From Luteolibacter arcticus (lineage in GTDB: Bacteria > Verrucomicrobiota > Verrucomicrobiia > Verrucomicrobiales > Akkermansiaceae), in contig NZ_JAPDDT010000021.1 in assembly GCF_025950235.1 (NCBI RefSeq), forward strand, positions 27,964 to 91,963: a stretch of DNA of 64,000 bases, read 5' to 3'. Position numbers and translations under genes: made by a program. Position 1 is the stretch's first letter. The number at the start of each line of letters is the position of its first letter. Below, piece by piece: positions 44,079 to 53,800 of this stretch. Under the pieces are notes generated by a model that ran no database searches, had not been told where the DNA came from, and worked only from the letters and a program-made list of their open reading frames with translations.

Positions 44079-45530
44079 ATGAAGCGACTTTTCCTCTGCC
44101 TCGTCCTGTGCGGCATCGCCGCCGCCGCGGATCGGCCCAACGTGCTGGTATTCATCGTGGACGACATGGGCTGGCAGGACACCTCGGTGCCTTTTCACCA
44201 CGATGCGGAGGGCAAGCCGGTCGTCTCCGTCCTCAACCGCCGCTACCGCACGCCGAACATGGAAAAACTCGCGGCGCAGGGGATGAAATTCACCCGCGCC
44301 TACGCCCACCCGGTCTGCACGCCCTCGCGCATCACCCTCATGACCGGCAAGAACGCCGCGCGCCACCATGTCACAAATTGGACGAACCCCGCTGGGACCG
44401 AAAACAGCGACAATGATGTGAAGCACCTGCGCTCACCCGAGGGCTGGGGCGTTAAAGGCATCTCCCCGGACGAGACCGCCTTGCCCAGCCTGCTCAAGCA
44501 AGCCGGCTATCGCACCATCCACTGCGGCAAGGCGCACTTCGGCAGCAAGGGAGCCTTCGGCCAATACCCGCAGGCCGTCGGCTTCGACATCAACATCGCC
44601 GGCAACGAGATCGGCCACCCGGCGTCCTACTTCGCCAAACAGAACTTCGGCAAGGGCTCGAACCACGTCACCGGCCTGGAGAAGTGGCACGGCAAGGATG
44701 AGTTCCTCACCGAGGTCCTAACCCGCGAGCTCGGCGAGGTCCTCGAGACCTCGGTGAAGGAAAAGAAGCCATTCTTCGCCTACATGGCGCACTACGCGGT
44801 CCACAGTCCGTTCAACGAGGATCCCCGCTTCTCCGCGAACTACCCCGACCTGCCACCGCCGCAGCGCGCCTACGCGACCCTGATCGAGGGCATGGACCGC
44901 TCGCTCGGCGACTTGCTCGCGAAGCTCGACACGCTCGGCGTTGCCGAAAACACCCTGGTGATCTTCCTTTCCGACAATGGCGGCGACGCCCCGATCCCCA
45001 ACAACAACGCCAACCCGGTCGTCTCCGGCAATGCCCCCATCCGCGGGAAGAAAGGCATGCGCTACGAAGGCGGCATCCGCGTGCCCATGATCGCCGCGTG
45101 GGCGAAGCAGGGGCCGGGCAACGCCTTCCCCATCCCCGCCGCCTCGCACACCAGCGATTTGGTCGCCCTCGCCGATATCTTCCCCACCGTCACCAACCTT
45201 GCAGGCGTCACGAACGCCAAGCCATGGGACGGCCACGACCTGCTGCCCTACTTGAAAGGCGACCCCTCCTATCATCGCCCGCAGTGGCTGGTGACCCATT
45301 ACCCGCACGGCCACAACAACGACCACTACTCCATCTTCCACGAGGGCCCGTGGAAGCTGATCCGCAACTGGGCCGACGGTTCATCCGAACTCTACAACCT
45401 CGCCAGCGACCTCGCCGAATCCAAGAACCTCGCCGCGGAACAACCCGACCGGACCAAGGCCATGGCAGCCAAACTCGACCAGCGGCTCAATGAATACGGC
45501 GCGCTCCGTTCCAAGGTCGTAGGCCCGTAA
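44079..45530 (+). CDS. Secreted sulfatase (arylsulfatase-type, S1 family)
   Basis: 483 aa from the ATG at 44079, start of a signal peptide (MKRLFLCLVLCGIAAAA). Formylglycine-dependent sulfatase: metal-binding RPNVLVFIVDDMGWQD, the maturation motif CTPSR with Cys at about residue 80 (converted to formylglycine by FGE), IHCGKAHFG, PFFAYMAHYAVHSPF, FLSDNGGDAP and a C-terminal GPWKLIRNW region. Likely removes sulfate from polysaccharides in the periplasm or outside. It is divergent from the DUF1800 gene and lies just upstream of a second sulfatase. Confidence 0.93.
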   Translation: MKRLFLCLVLCGIAAAADRPNVLVFIVDDMGWQDTSVPFHHDAEGKPVVSVLNRRYRTPNMEKLAAQGMKFTRAYAHPVCTPSRITLMTGKNAARHHVTNWTNPAGTENSDNDVKHLRSPEGWGVKGISPDETALPSLLKQAGYRTIHCGKAHFGSKGAFGQYPQAVGFDINIAGNEIGHPASYFAKQNFGKGSNHVTGLEKWHGKDEFLTEVLTRELGEVLETSVKEKKPFFAYMAHYAVHSPFNEDPRFSANYPDLPPPQRAYATLIEGMDRSLGDLLAKLDTLGVAENTLVIFLSDNGGDAPIPNNNANPVVSGNAPIRGKKGMRYEGGIRVPMIAAWAKQGPGNAFPIPAASHTSDLVALADIFPTVTNLAGVTNAKPWDGHDLLPYLKGDPSYHRPQWLVTHYPHGHNNDHYSIFHEGPWKLIRNWADGSSELYNLASDLAESKNLAAEQPDRTKAMAAKLDQRLNEYGALRSKVVGP

Positions 45531-45740
45531 CGAGCCCCCATCCACCGGAAGCTCATCCCACGGCCGCAACTCAAGCTGTAAGTAGTCCCGGCTTCAGCCG
45601 GACCGAAGCCAGTGAGAAGCCCGCATTGCCCGCGTGCCCAACCTTTCCTGGAGTTCGGACGACCCCCTCATCCTGGTCCGTCCCCCCTTTCGAAAAAAAT
45701 TCCGTAATACCCCGCGGGCCTCGGTCATTTACCAGTGACC

Positions 45741-47426
45741 ATGCCCCGTAATGCCCTTCTTCTCGCCGCCCTCTCGGCACTCTCCTTTGCCAGCCCGGCA
45801 TTGGCCGACGCTCCCCGGCCGAACGTCATCTTCATCCTGTGCGATGACATGGGCTGGGGCGACCTCGGCGTGTTCTACCAGAACTCCCGTACTTCGACCC
45901 AGAAGTTCGCCACCCCGAAGCTCGATGCCTTCGCTAATGACGGCCTCCAGCTCCGCCGCCACTACGCCCCGGCCCCGGTCTGTGCACCCTCACGCGCATC
46001 GCTGATCCTCGGCGTCCACCAAGGTCACGCGAACATCCGCAACAACCAGTTCGACCAGACGCTCGACGACAACCACACGCTCGGCACCGTGATGAAGAGC
46101 GCGGGCTACGCCACCGCCTGCATCGGCAAATGGGGCCTGCAAGGCCCGGGCACGCCGGTCAATCAGCCGAGCCATCCCTCGAAGCGCGGCTTCGATTACT
46201 TCTTCGGCTACCTCGCCCACCTTTCGGCGCACAACCACTACCCGGAAGAACTGACCGGCGTAGATAATCAGGGCCAGCCGAACGGCTTCTTCGACAACAC
46301 CACCAAAATCACCGCGCAGCTCGGCAAGTGCTACTCGACCGATCTGATCACCGCGCGGGCGAAGAAGTGGATCGCCGACCAGCACACCGCCAGCCCGGCC
46401 CAGCCCTTCTTCCTCTACCTGACCTACGCCGCGCCGCACGCCCAGCTCGATGTGCCGACCCAGCCCTACCCCGCGGGCGATGGCCTCGACGGCGGCATGC
46501 AGTGGACTGGCACGCCCGGCGCCATGATCAATACCGCCAGCGGCACCATCAACTCGTGGATCCATCCCGACTACGCCAGCCAGGCCGGCTGGAGCGATGT
46601 CGCGAAACGCCACGCGACCATGATGCGGCGGATCGATGATGCCGTGGGCGACCTGACCGCGACGCTGGACGAACTCGGCATCGACGATAACACGCTGGTC
46701 GTTTTCACCTCTGACAATGGCCCGGCGAACGAAGCTGGCTCCGGCGGCAGCTACACCCACGACCCGCGCTTCTTCGATTCGTATGGCCCGCTGGAAGGCA
46801 TCAAGCGCGACACCTTGGAAGGCGGCATCCGCGTGCCAGCGCTGGTCCGCTGGCCCGCCCACATCACCGCCGGCGGCATCTCGCAGACGCCAGCGCAATT
46901 CCACGATTGGCTCCCGACCTTCGCTGAAGTCGCGGGCGTACCTCAGCCGGAGCGCGCGGATGGCGTCTCGCTGGTTCCCTCGCTGACGGGCACCGGCACC
47001 CAGCGGCCTTCCACCGTCTATGTGGAGTATTCCATTGCCGTCAACACGCCGAACTGGCCCACCGTTTTCCCGAACCACGCCAACGAACCGCGCAACGAGA
47101 TGCAGGTGCTCTTCATGAATGGCTACAAGGGCATCCGCACCAACGTCGCCTCGCATGCGGACAACTTCCGCATCTACAACACCCTGGCCGACCCGGCCGA
47201 ATCAACCAACCTCACCGGACAACCGGGCGTGCCAACGCAACAGCAGTTCAAGGACAAAGTCCTTCAACTCCGCCGCACCAGTCCCTCCTCCGCGCGAAGT
47301 TACATCGATGGCCAGCCGGTGCCACCGGTCCCGTCGCCTGCGTCTTCACGGGCGGCGAGAAATCCGATGTCGCCAGCGAGGTCCGCCACTACATCGATGG
47401 CCGCTTGGAAGCCACCACCGCGGTGA
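45741..47426 (+). CDS. Secreted sulfatase with aberrant C-terminus
   Basis: 561 aa from the ATG at 45741 (MPRNALLLAALSALSFASPA signal peptide); a GTG six bases earlier is possible. Sulfatase motifs: RPNVIFILCDDMGWGDLGVF, CAPSR with Cys at about residue 81 (formylglycine), CIGKWGLQGPG, FTSDNGPANE and GGIRVPALVRWP. The catalytic domain is complete to about residue 525 (QLRRTSPSSARSY). The last 40 or so residues (from SPASSRAARN) look like out-of-frame translation, because another frame of the same DNA encodes a clean LamG C-terminus. So the protein has probably lost its original C-terminal domain. Confidence 0.9.
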   Translation: MPRNALLLAALSALSFASPALADAPRPNVIFILCDDMGWGDLGVFYQNSRTSTQKFATPKLDAFANDGLQLRRHYAPAPVCAPSRASLILGVHQGHANIRNNQFDQTLDDNHTLGTVMKSAGYATACIGKWGLQGPGTPVNQPSHPSKRGFDYFFGYLAHLSAHNHYPEELTGVDNQGQPNGFFDNTTKITAQLGKCYSTDLITARAKKWIADQHTASPAQPFFLYLTYAAPHAQLDVPTQPYPAGDGLDGGMQWTGTPGAMINTASGTINSWIHPDYASQAGWSDVAKRHATMMRRIDDAVGDLTATLDELGIDDNTLVVFTSDNGPANEAGSGGSYTHDPRFFDSYGPLEGIKRDTLEGGIRVPALVRWPAHITAGGISQTPAQFHDWLPTFAEVAGVPQPERADGVSLVPSLTGTGTQRPSTVYVEYSIAVNTPNWPTVFPNHANEPRNEMQVLFMNGYKGIRTNVASHADNFRIYNTLADPAESTNLTGQPGVPTQQQFKDKVLQLRRTSPSSARSYIDGQPVPPVPSPASSRAARNPMSPARSATTSMAAWKPPPR

Positions 47427-47623
47427 AGCCGCATCGTGTGGAAACCCTGGTCACCGGCGACAAGGCGCTCCCTCTCTCCTTCGGTCGCCGCCTCGATCCG
47501 GATACGAATTTCCGCACCTTCCGCGGGGAGATGGACGAGATCTACGTCTTTCCCTGCGCGCTCACGCCGGAGCAGATCGAGCGGCTGCACTCAGAGAACC
47601 AGCCGCCGGCGCTGCGGCGGTGA
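47312..47623 (+). pseudogene. LamG-domain C-terminal fragment in a different frame from the sulfatase
   Basis: In the frame ending at TGA 47621 the DNA reads ...GPVACVFTGGEKSDVASEVR HYIDGRLEATT..., PLSFGRRLDPDTNFRTFRGE, MDEIYVFPCALTPEQIERLH. This is the end of a LamG/concanavalin-like domain (the RxFxGxMDEIxxFxxALTPEQIxxL pattern), most like those at the end of verrucomicrobial FecR-LamG proteins. It has no start or upstream half, and its first 110 nt overlap the sulfatase frame. Confidence 0.7.
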
Positions 47624-47846
47624 CAGGATTGTCACCACGGGCATCCCGGTTTCTTGACGTTCACGGAGCGACTCCCTAGCGTTGGATTCAGTGTAAAGCA
47701 CGGCCCCTGCTTCCTCCCTGGCTGGCCAAACCCAACATTCCGCCAGACGAGGTTGCGGCAGGGGTAGCATCCCCAGCAATTGAAACCCGGTTGTCACCAT
47801 CATCGGCTCGCCGATGCCAGTGGGAACTGGTTCAAACCCAAAAGAC

Positions 47847-48275
47847 ATGACCTCCCATCATCGCCGGACGGTGTCGATCGACGCGTCCTTTCTGCTCCGC
47901 AAGTTTCCCGATCTCGCCCGCTTGCTCCGCCAGGGCTACGACCCTGACGAGGTGGGCCAGGCGTGGATGAACCAAGCACGGCGCACCGCTTCCCGCCAAC
48001 AGTCGCAGCGTCGTAGCCACGGCGCGGAGGAAGATTGGGAACAGGCCAAGGCGGTACTTCACCAGGTGCTTCATACCGACGATCCGAACTTCAATGTGAT
48101 CCGCGGCCTCCTGTTCGCCCGTCCGGATATCCAGACGCCGGTGCTGGTGTCCACGCTCAGCCTGTGGCTGGCCGGCCACCTTGGCCTCTCCCTGACCATG
48201 GCCACGCCCTTGGTCGCCGTGATGCTCTACGAGATCGCCACCGCACAGGATCTCCCGCTCGAGACCGCGAACTGA
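47847..48275 (+). CDS. Hypothetical protein with hydrophobic C-terminal segment
   Basis: 142 aa from the ATG at 47847 (MTSHHRRTVSIDASFLLRKF); a GTG/ATG at 47814 is less likely. The N-terminal half is soluble and charged (FPDLARLLRQGYDPDEVGQA, then a QQSQRRSHGAEEDWEQAK region). The C-terminal 45 residues are hydrophobic (PVLVSTLSLWLAGHLGLSLT), compatible with one or two membrane spans. No family recognised. Confidence 0.5.
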   Translation: MTSHHRRTVSIDASFLLRKFPDLARLLRQGYDPDEVGQAWMNQARRTASRQQSQRRSHGAEEDWEQAKAVLHQVLHTDDPNFNVIRGLLFARPDIQTPVLVSTLSLWLAGHLGLSLTMATPLVAVMLYEIATAQDLPLETAN

Positions 48276-48289
48276 TCCGGCTCAGGGCG

Positions 48290-48409
48290 TGTCTGAAAAA
48301 TGTAGCTGGGCATCTTGCCCCAGTCCGTTGAAAGGGCGTCCCGCCCGTTCCCTTGGTTTCCTCATCTGGACTCTCAAGAAGACGAGAATGCGAAGATATT
48401 TTTCAGACA
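48290..48409. repeat. 120-bp element with 12-bp terminal inverted repeats (MITE-like)
   Basis: TGTCTGAAAAAT at 48290-48301 is the exact reverse complement of 48398-48409. The interior has two short imperfect hairpins (TGGGCATCTTGCCCCA and GGGCGTCCCGCCC). No reading frame or clear target-site duplication was found. Size and ends suggest a miniature inverted-repeat element. Confidence 0.55.
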
Positions 48410-48414
48410 GCTTC

Positions 48415-48981
48415 TCAGAGTTTTTCCTCCAGCAACTGGAAGCGGTGGTTGTAGAGGCCACCGCTGTATTTCCGGCAGCAGGCATAGCAGGCGACCACAC
48501 GACTGATGCGCTTCACCCGCCGGATCGTCGTCAGACACTGCGGGCAGATGTAGGCGAAGTTCCGCTTCATCCGCTTGCGCTTGAAGGGAAGCGTGTGGAA
48601 GGGCTGCTCGTTCGGGATGCCGAGCTCGGCGCAAGCCGCACGCCACTCCGCCCCATGGACCTCGATCCGCCGGCGGCCGGCGCGTTCGTAAGCCACCAGA
48701 TGCGCAAGCTCATGGCGCAAGGTCCGCCAGATTTCCTCCGGCGCCTGTTCCTTGAGCTTGGGATTGAGCTCGATCAACCGGTCTGGCCACCACGCGCGAC
48801 CGGCGGTGGTTTGCATGCGGGCGTTCCAGCTCACCTGCACCCGATGGGCGAGTTCAGGCAGATCGAGAAACTCCGCCTTTTCGCGGCACCATTCAGTCAG
48901 CCCGCCATCGATTTTCGCAGGCTGGCGGCGAAAACCGGACGGTGGCGCGACCCGGGGTTTGATACCCCAGTTAAGTGTCAT
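48415..48981 (-). CDS. SprT-like zinc metallopeptidase-domain protein
   Basis: About 188 aa from the ATG at 48981 (MTLNWGIKPRVAPPSGFRRQ); starts at 49002 or 49059 would add up to 26 residues. The SprT-like HExxH motif is seen as LRHELAHLVAYE, with a third ligand in HGAEWRAACAELGI. A C-terminal zinc ribbon follows (YICPQCLTTIRRV ... VACYACCRKYSGG). Eukaryotic SPRTN cleaves DNA-protein crosslinks; bacterial members are uncharacterised. The stop lies 5 nt from the 120-bp inverted-repeat element. Confidence 0.85.
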   Translation of the reverse strand: MTLNWGIKPRVAPPSGFRRQPAKIDGGLTEWCREKAEFLDLPELAHRVQVSWNARMQTTAGRAWWPDRLIELNPKLKEQAPEEIWRTLRHELAHLVAYERAGRRRIEVHGAEWRAACAELGIPNEQPFHTLPFKRKRMKRNFAYICPQCLTTIRRVKRISRVVACYACCRKYSGGLYNHRFQLLEEKL

Positions 48982-49075
48982 TTGACGGAACGCCCACGCC
49001 ATCCAACCGGCCTCTAGCAAGTCGCTTGCCGACTTGCAATAGGACAGCAGCAAAACCACGCGAAATTTTCATGCG

Positions 49076-49324
49076 TCACCGCAGAGCCCCATCGGGCAGC
49101 GTGAAAACCTTCACCCGCGAAGTCCCTCCTTTTGCCAAGACCACCTGCGATTTTGCCAGACCGAAATGCGCCGCCAAGACCTCCCGCAAGGCGGCATTCG
49201 CCTTCCCCTCCACCGGCGGCGCGGCGACCTTCACGCGCAACACGCGCCCGGCACGCGGATCATCTTCCCAACCGATCACCTCGCCGGCACGGGCGTTCGG
49301 CACGGCGAGGACTCGGATTTCCAC
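49076..49324 (-). CDS. DUF167 (YggU-type) protein
   Basis: 82 aa from the GTG at 49324 (VEIRVLAVPNARAGEVIGWE); the frame extends to 49459, but that part is antisense-like within the upstream gene. The DUF167 core is LRVKVAAPPVEGKANAALRE, then VLAAHFGLAKSQV and GGTSRVKVF, matching the family along its whole length. Small alpha/beta protein of unknown function. It begins 5 nt after the stop of the secreted protein gene and is probably co-transcribed. Confidence 0.88.
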   Translation of the reverse strand: MEIRVLAVPNARAGEVIGWEDDPRAGRVLRVKVAAPPVEGKANAALREVLAAHFGLAKSQVVLAKGGTSRVKVFTLPDGALR

Positions 49325-49329
49325 AAGAC

Positions 49330-50016
49330 CTACGGAGGCGTCGCGACATCGCGGAAACTGCGAATCGAGACGAGCTTGGTTTCCGGATTGTCGGTCATCA
49401 CTTGGAGCACACGCTTCGGTCCGGGATGCGGCCAGATCCCGGAGGAGAAGGACTGCCACTCGCCGTCCGCTTGGCAGGTGCCCTTGAACGCGGAAGAATT
49501 GGCGTCGTTCACCGGCGGATCCTCGATGTTGCGGATCTCGCCCGGCTTGAAGTCGAAGATCTTCTTCTCCAGATCGAGCTTCACCGGCAGCGAGCTCAGG
49601 TTGGCAATCTTGATGGAGCCTGCCGGGAAGGCCTTCTTGCTATCGTCCACCACCACGATCTTGCTCGTAGGGCTACCGGCTTTCTCCGGCACGAACAGCA
49701 GGATGACCGAGCCGCCGCCAGAGGGCAGTTGGCAGGAACCGATTACCTGCGCCGGATCCTTCACACTGGCGGCACCCGCCTGGGTGGTGAGCACGATCTT
49801 CGGCCCCTTGAGCTTCAGCGTCGTCCCCTCATGATTGAGGAAGGACTTCACCTCCAGCTTCCCGGCATCGGGCGCGCCGCCATCGTGGTGGACGTGGACT
49901 TCCGGACCCGGATTGTCCTGGCCCAGCGTGATCCCGCGGACTTGGTATTCCTGGCCGTAGGAGACGGTGGCCGAAAGGTACACCGCGGCCACGGCGGCGA
50001 AAGAACGAGCATTCAT
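49330..50016 (-). CDS. Secreted hypothetical protein, paralogue of the next gene upstream
   Basis: 228 aa with a signal peptide (MNARSFAAVAAVYLSATVSY). Beta-rich mature part. It shares an ordered set of motifs with the 50080-50853 protein: S/N-FLNHE, VVDDSKKAFPAGSIKIANLS (VIEDSKRAFPPGSFKVMNLS in the paralogue), FKPGEIRNIEDPPVNDANSS and SGIWPHPGPKRVLQV. So the two arose by tandem duplication. Function unknown; the genomic position suggests work with the pilin-like protein upstream. Confidence 0.8.
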   Translation of the reverse strand: MNARSFAAVAAVYLSATVSYGQEYQVRGITLGQDNPGPEVHVHHDGGAPDAGKLEVKSFLNHEGTTLKLKGPKIVLTTQAGAASVKDPAQVIGSCQLPSGGGSVILLFVPEKAGSPTSKIVVVDDSKKAFPAGSIKIANLSSLPVKLDLEKKIFDFKPGEIRNIEDPPVNDANSSAFKGTCQADGEWQSFSSGIWPHPGPKRVLQVMTDNPETKLVSIRSFRDVATPP

Positions 50017-50079
50017 GGGTTGCTTGGGTTGGGAAGGAAAACGCCGCCGTTCCCGGAGGAAGGCGGCGTGTGAAGCCAG

Positions 50080-50853
50080 TTAGAAGTCCTCACCGGCGAC
50101 ATCGCGGATACCTCGTATCTCAACCTGCTCGGTCTTCGGGTTCAAGAACAGAACCTGCAGCGATCGCTTGGTGCCTGGATGCGGCCACACTCCGGACCCG
50201 ATGCGCTGCACCTGCCCGTTTGCCGACGAGAAGGCCTTCATGGCAGAGGAATTGGCCGCTCCCACCGGCGGATCCTCGATGACCTTGGTCTCGCCGCTGG
50301 CGAAGTCGAAGTTCTTGTTCTCGAGCTGGATGCGGACGCCGTGCGGGCTCAGGTTCATCACCTTGAAGGATCCCGGCGGGAAGGCCCGCTTCGAGTCTTC
50401 GATGACGAGCACCCGGAATGGGGTGTCGCCCGCCTTGCCGCTGCCGGGCAGGAACATGAAAATGCCGCTCTTCAGATTCGCCGGCACCTTCGTTTTCGCG
50501 ACCACGCTGGCGGTATCCTTGATGCTGGCCGCGTCCGCGGACTTGGTGAAGATCAGACTCTCCGCTTGGGACGGCTGCAGGTTGAACTCGTGATTGAGGT
50601 AGTTCTTCACGTCGAGCTTCACCCCCGGAATCTTGCCGCCCAAGGCAGGATCGTGGACGAACACTTCCGCGGGCGGAGCATCGAGCTGGAATGAAAGGCC
50701 CCGGATTTTGAGGCCTGGCTTTTCCTCAGGCGTGGCGGGTGCCGTCTCGCCCCCCGTCCCGGGTGCAGGGGCTGGGGCAGGGGCCGGCGGTTGCTGCGCG
50801 TGAAGTGCAAGGCTGCCGGCGACGACGGCCAAACAAAGGTGATGGATTTTCAT
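50080..50853 (-). CDS. Secreted hypothetical protein with Pro-rich linker
   Basis: 257 aa with a signal peptide (MKIHHLCLAVVAGSLALHAQ), then a Pro/Ala linker (PPAPAPAPAPGTGGETAPAT) and a beta-rich domain paralogous to the downstream gene product (NYLNHEFNLQ, DSKRAFPPGSFKVMNLSPHG, EDPPVGAANSSAMKAF, SGVWPHPGTKRSLQVLFLNP). The ATG lies 22 nt after the stop of the large Verru_Chthon-like gene, so the three genes and DUF167 likely form one operon. Confidence 0.8.
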   Translation of the reverse strand: MKIHHLCLAVVAGSLALHAQQPPAPAPAPAPGTGGETAPATPEEKPGLKIRGLSFQLDAPPAEVFVHDPALGGKIPGVKLDVKNYLNHEFNLQPSQAESLIFTKSADAASIKDTASVVAKTKVPANLKSGIFMFLPGSGKAGDTPFRVLVIEDSKRAFPPGSFKVMNLSPHGVRIQLENKNFDFASGETKVIEDPPVGAANSSAMKAFSSANGQVQRIGSGVWPHPGTKRSLQVLFLNPKTEQVEIRGIRDVAGEDF

Positions 50854-50875
50854 GACGGGTCGTTACAAGGCAGCA

Positions 50876-53800
50876 TCACACCTCCTCGGGAGAAAGCCAG
50901 CGGAAGGAAGTGATGACGAAGCGACGGCCGAAGCGGATGTTCGTCTCCTTGGTCAGTTGGACCGTCTTGAGCTCCGGCTCCTCGGAGGAGTCGAGGTAGT
51001 CGGGCGTGCGCTGCACGATGGCCTCGCACCACGCCTTCGCCTCGACCTTGCCATCCTTGGCCTTGGACTCGCCATAAGAGCGGATGCGGAAGGTATCGCC
51101 GCGGACGGTGATCACCGGGGCCAGCGCCATCAGCAGGTCCCCTTGGGTCAGGAGCGACGGCGCGCCTTCTGCCGACTTGCCTTCACGCGCCAAGGGGTTG
51201 GCGATGTTCGTCAGCGCCGCGGGATTCGGAGGAGCCGACGCACCGAGATCCTTCGAATCGAGCGCGTGGTACTTGTCGTTGATCTTCGACCGGTCGATCG
51301 CCGTCTGCAGCAAGCCGGCAAGGACATGCAGACCATTGCCGGAGCCAAGGCGGCGGTTCACGAACTCACCCAGCGAAAGCGAGGGCGCCCGGTCCACGGA
51401 ACCACGCTCGCGGATCTGCTCCACGATATTAATGGCGAGGATGTCGATCTGCTCGTCGGTCAGGGCGCGGAAGCCGGCCCAGCGGAGCGTGCCCGCCACG
51501 TCGATGCCAGAGCTCTTCGGCGTGCCGTCCGGGTCGCCGGCGATCGGCAGGCCGAAGCGCGGGAAGCCGGTCTTCTTGTCCGGAGACATGTCGGCAAGCG
51601 TCCAACCCTTGAGCTCGGCATCCCGCATGGAGGCGAGCATTGCCTTCCATGCACCGACCGAGTCGGAGTTCACGTTGAACGGCCCCTGGATGGCGAGAAC
51701 GCTGCCGATGCGCTTGGCGAACTGCTCGTCGTTGAGGGCGTTCAGTTGCTCCGACTTTTCCTTGGGAGAACCATCACCCTGAAGCATCGGGATGAAACGC
51801 GGATTCAGCAGCTTGCTTTGCCCATCGAGGAACTTTTCCAGCAAGCTCTGGCGGCTCCCGCTGGAAACCATCGTATTGGTGAAGTTCGCGACGGTGGAGA
51901 AATAGGTGCTGTCCCACAGCGCATCATTGATCAGATACGAGTGGTCGAGCATGTCATACTGGGTCCGGATCGTGAGGCCGGACGAATCCGTCGGCGACTT
52001 GCGGCTCACCGCACTGCTCGGAATCAGCGGATGCGCCCGCGAATTGCCGAACGCATGCGTCACGCGCGGCAGGTGCGAGCTCGACACCAGGTTGGCGCTG
52101 ACCAGATCACCAAGGCTGGCGGCCGGCAACAGCGGCACCCGGAACATCGGCACGTTCGACACGCCGCCTTGCGAATACGAGGTGGCTCCATAGAAACCGC
52201 GGTTGGTGCCGGGATCCAGCTCGATGCCGCCAGGATTGGTGTTGAAGTCGGTCACTTCTTCGAAGCGCAGGTCATAGGAGTCCAGCGCATTGCCGATTCG
52301 AGTGGAGGTCTGTTCGGCACCTTCCACCACCGGGTGGTTGTGAAGCCACGGCATCGAGTAATCGAGCGCGGTCTTGGTCGTCTTCGCCGTCATCGAAAGG
52401 ATGGCGAAGGGCGACTTGCCGCCCACCGACTTGTCAGTCGGCGTCTGGAGGATCTGGCCGACGCGGAAGTTCCGCTTGATCGTCGGGTTGGCCGGATTGG
52501 AACTGATCTCGTTGACCGGATTGCCCATCTTGAAGCGGTACGTCCGCAGCATGTCGATCGCCGTGTTGTCGAGGTTGTTGGTATCGACCTTCTGGCCGGC
52601 GAGCAAATCGACCACGAAGTCCGGCTGGTTGTTCACGGTCACCGTGCGGCCCGGCCGGGCTTCCACGCCGAAGGTATCGGTCACCTTGATCGCCATCCAG
52701 CCGTCGCCCCTGCGGGCCGGATTCTCAAAGTCATAGAGCGTGCTCGCGGGACGCCGGTTGTCGGAATAGGTCAGGTGGTCAACCTGCAGGCCGGCGCGCG
52801 GATCCCAGCCCGGGACAGTTTCGATCCCGTAGGTATTGCCCGTCCGGTTGTCACGGTTGCCGAAGTTGCTTCCCGACCTCCAGTCAAAGAAGCTGCGTGG
52901 ATTCCACGGATCGGCGGTTTCCTTGGCCCACGACCAATCGCGCTCCACCCAAGGGGAAAAGACCTTCACTTCACCCGGCTGCAGGGTGATGCGGTTTCCC
53001 GGCTGCAGGTTCGGCCGCATGTCCGTGAGCAGGAAGGTGAAGTAGCGCCGGGCATTCGTGTTGAACTGGTTGTCGATCTGGAAGCGGCTCAAGCCATGGA
53101 AGTTCCCCGACGCGTAGTCGTCACGGAGCCAGGCACCGTTCTTCTTCATGCCGAAGACCACCGGCGGATCCCAGATCCGGACCCGCAGCTTGGTTACGTC
53201 CAAGGCCACGTCATACGGATTGTAGAGCGTGATGACCGGGTCGTACGCGAGGTGCGGCACGCCATACTGGGTATTTCCCTTCGGATTGCCGCTGTTGTTG
53301 TAGAAGTCAACGCGGTCCTGGATGTGGTTGTAGTGCGAGACCACCGAGAACATCACCTGAAGCTTGGCGATCACCGGCAGCAGACGCTCGGCGGTCGGCG
53401 ACGGACGGAGGCCATTCGAAACGATGGCCAGATCGGAGGAGTTCAGCGCTACCTTCGGCGTGCCTTGGGCGGTCGAAGACACCCGGCGGTTGAGCTGGTA
53501 GTGGCTGCGCAGGTAGTCCCAGCGCGGCGCACCATCGTTCACCGTGTTATAGAGCGTCACCTGGCTGTTGACGTTCGGCGAAGCGTTCGTCGATTCGAAG
53601 AGCGTCGTGAGGTCGGTCTTCAACCCGCCTTCGACGGTGTTGGTCAACAGGCCTACCGACTGCGAGGTGATGTCGGACTGACGGCTCAGGATTTCCTGAC
53701 CCTTGTCCTTGCCGACCGCGACCACCGCGCTGTTGAGAGAGACGACCTTCTGCGGATCTCCGAGGGTGACTGGAGCCAGGCTCGCCACGATGTCCTCGGG

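Noticed and set aside
45585..45603. Small palindrome GTCCCGGCTTCAGCCGGAC after the first sulfatase gene
   Set aside because: Short, with a bulge and no T tract; could be a dispersed repeat or weak terminator, but a single copy in the window gives too little support.
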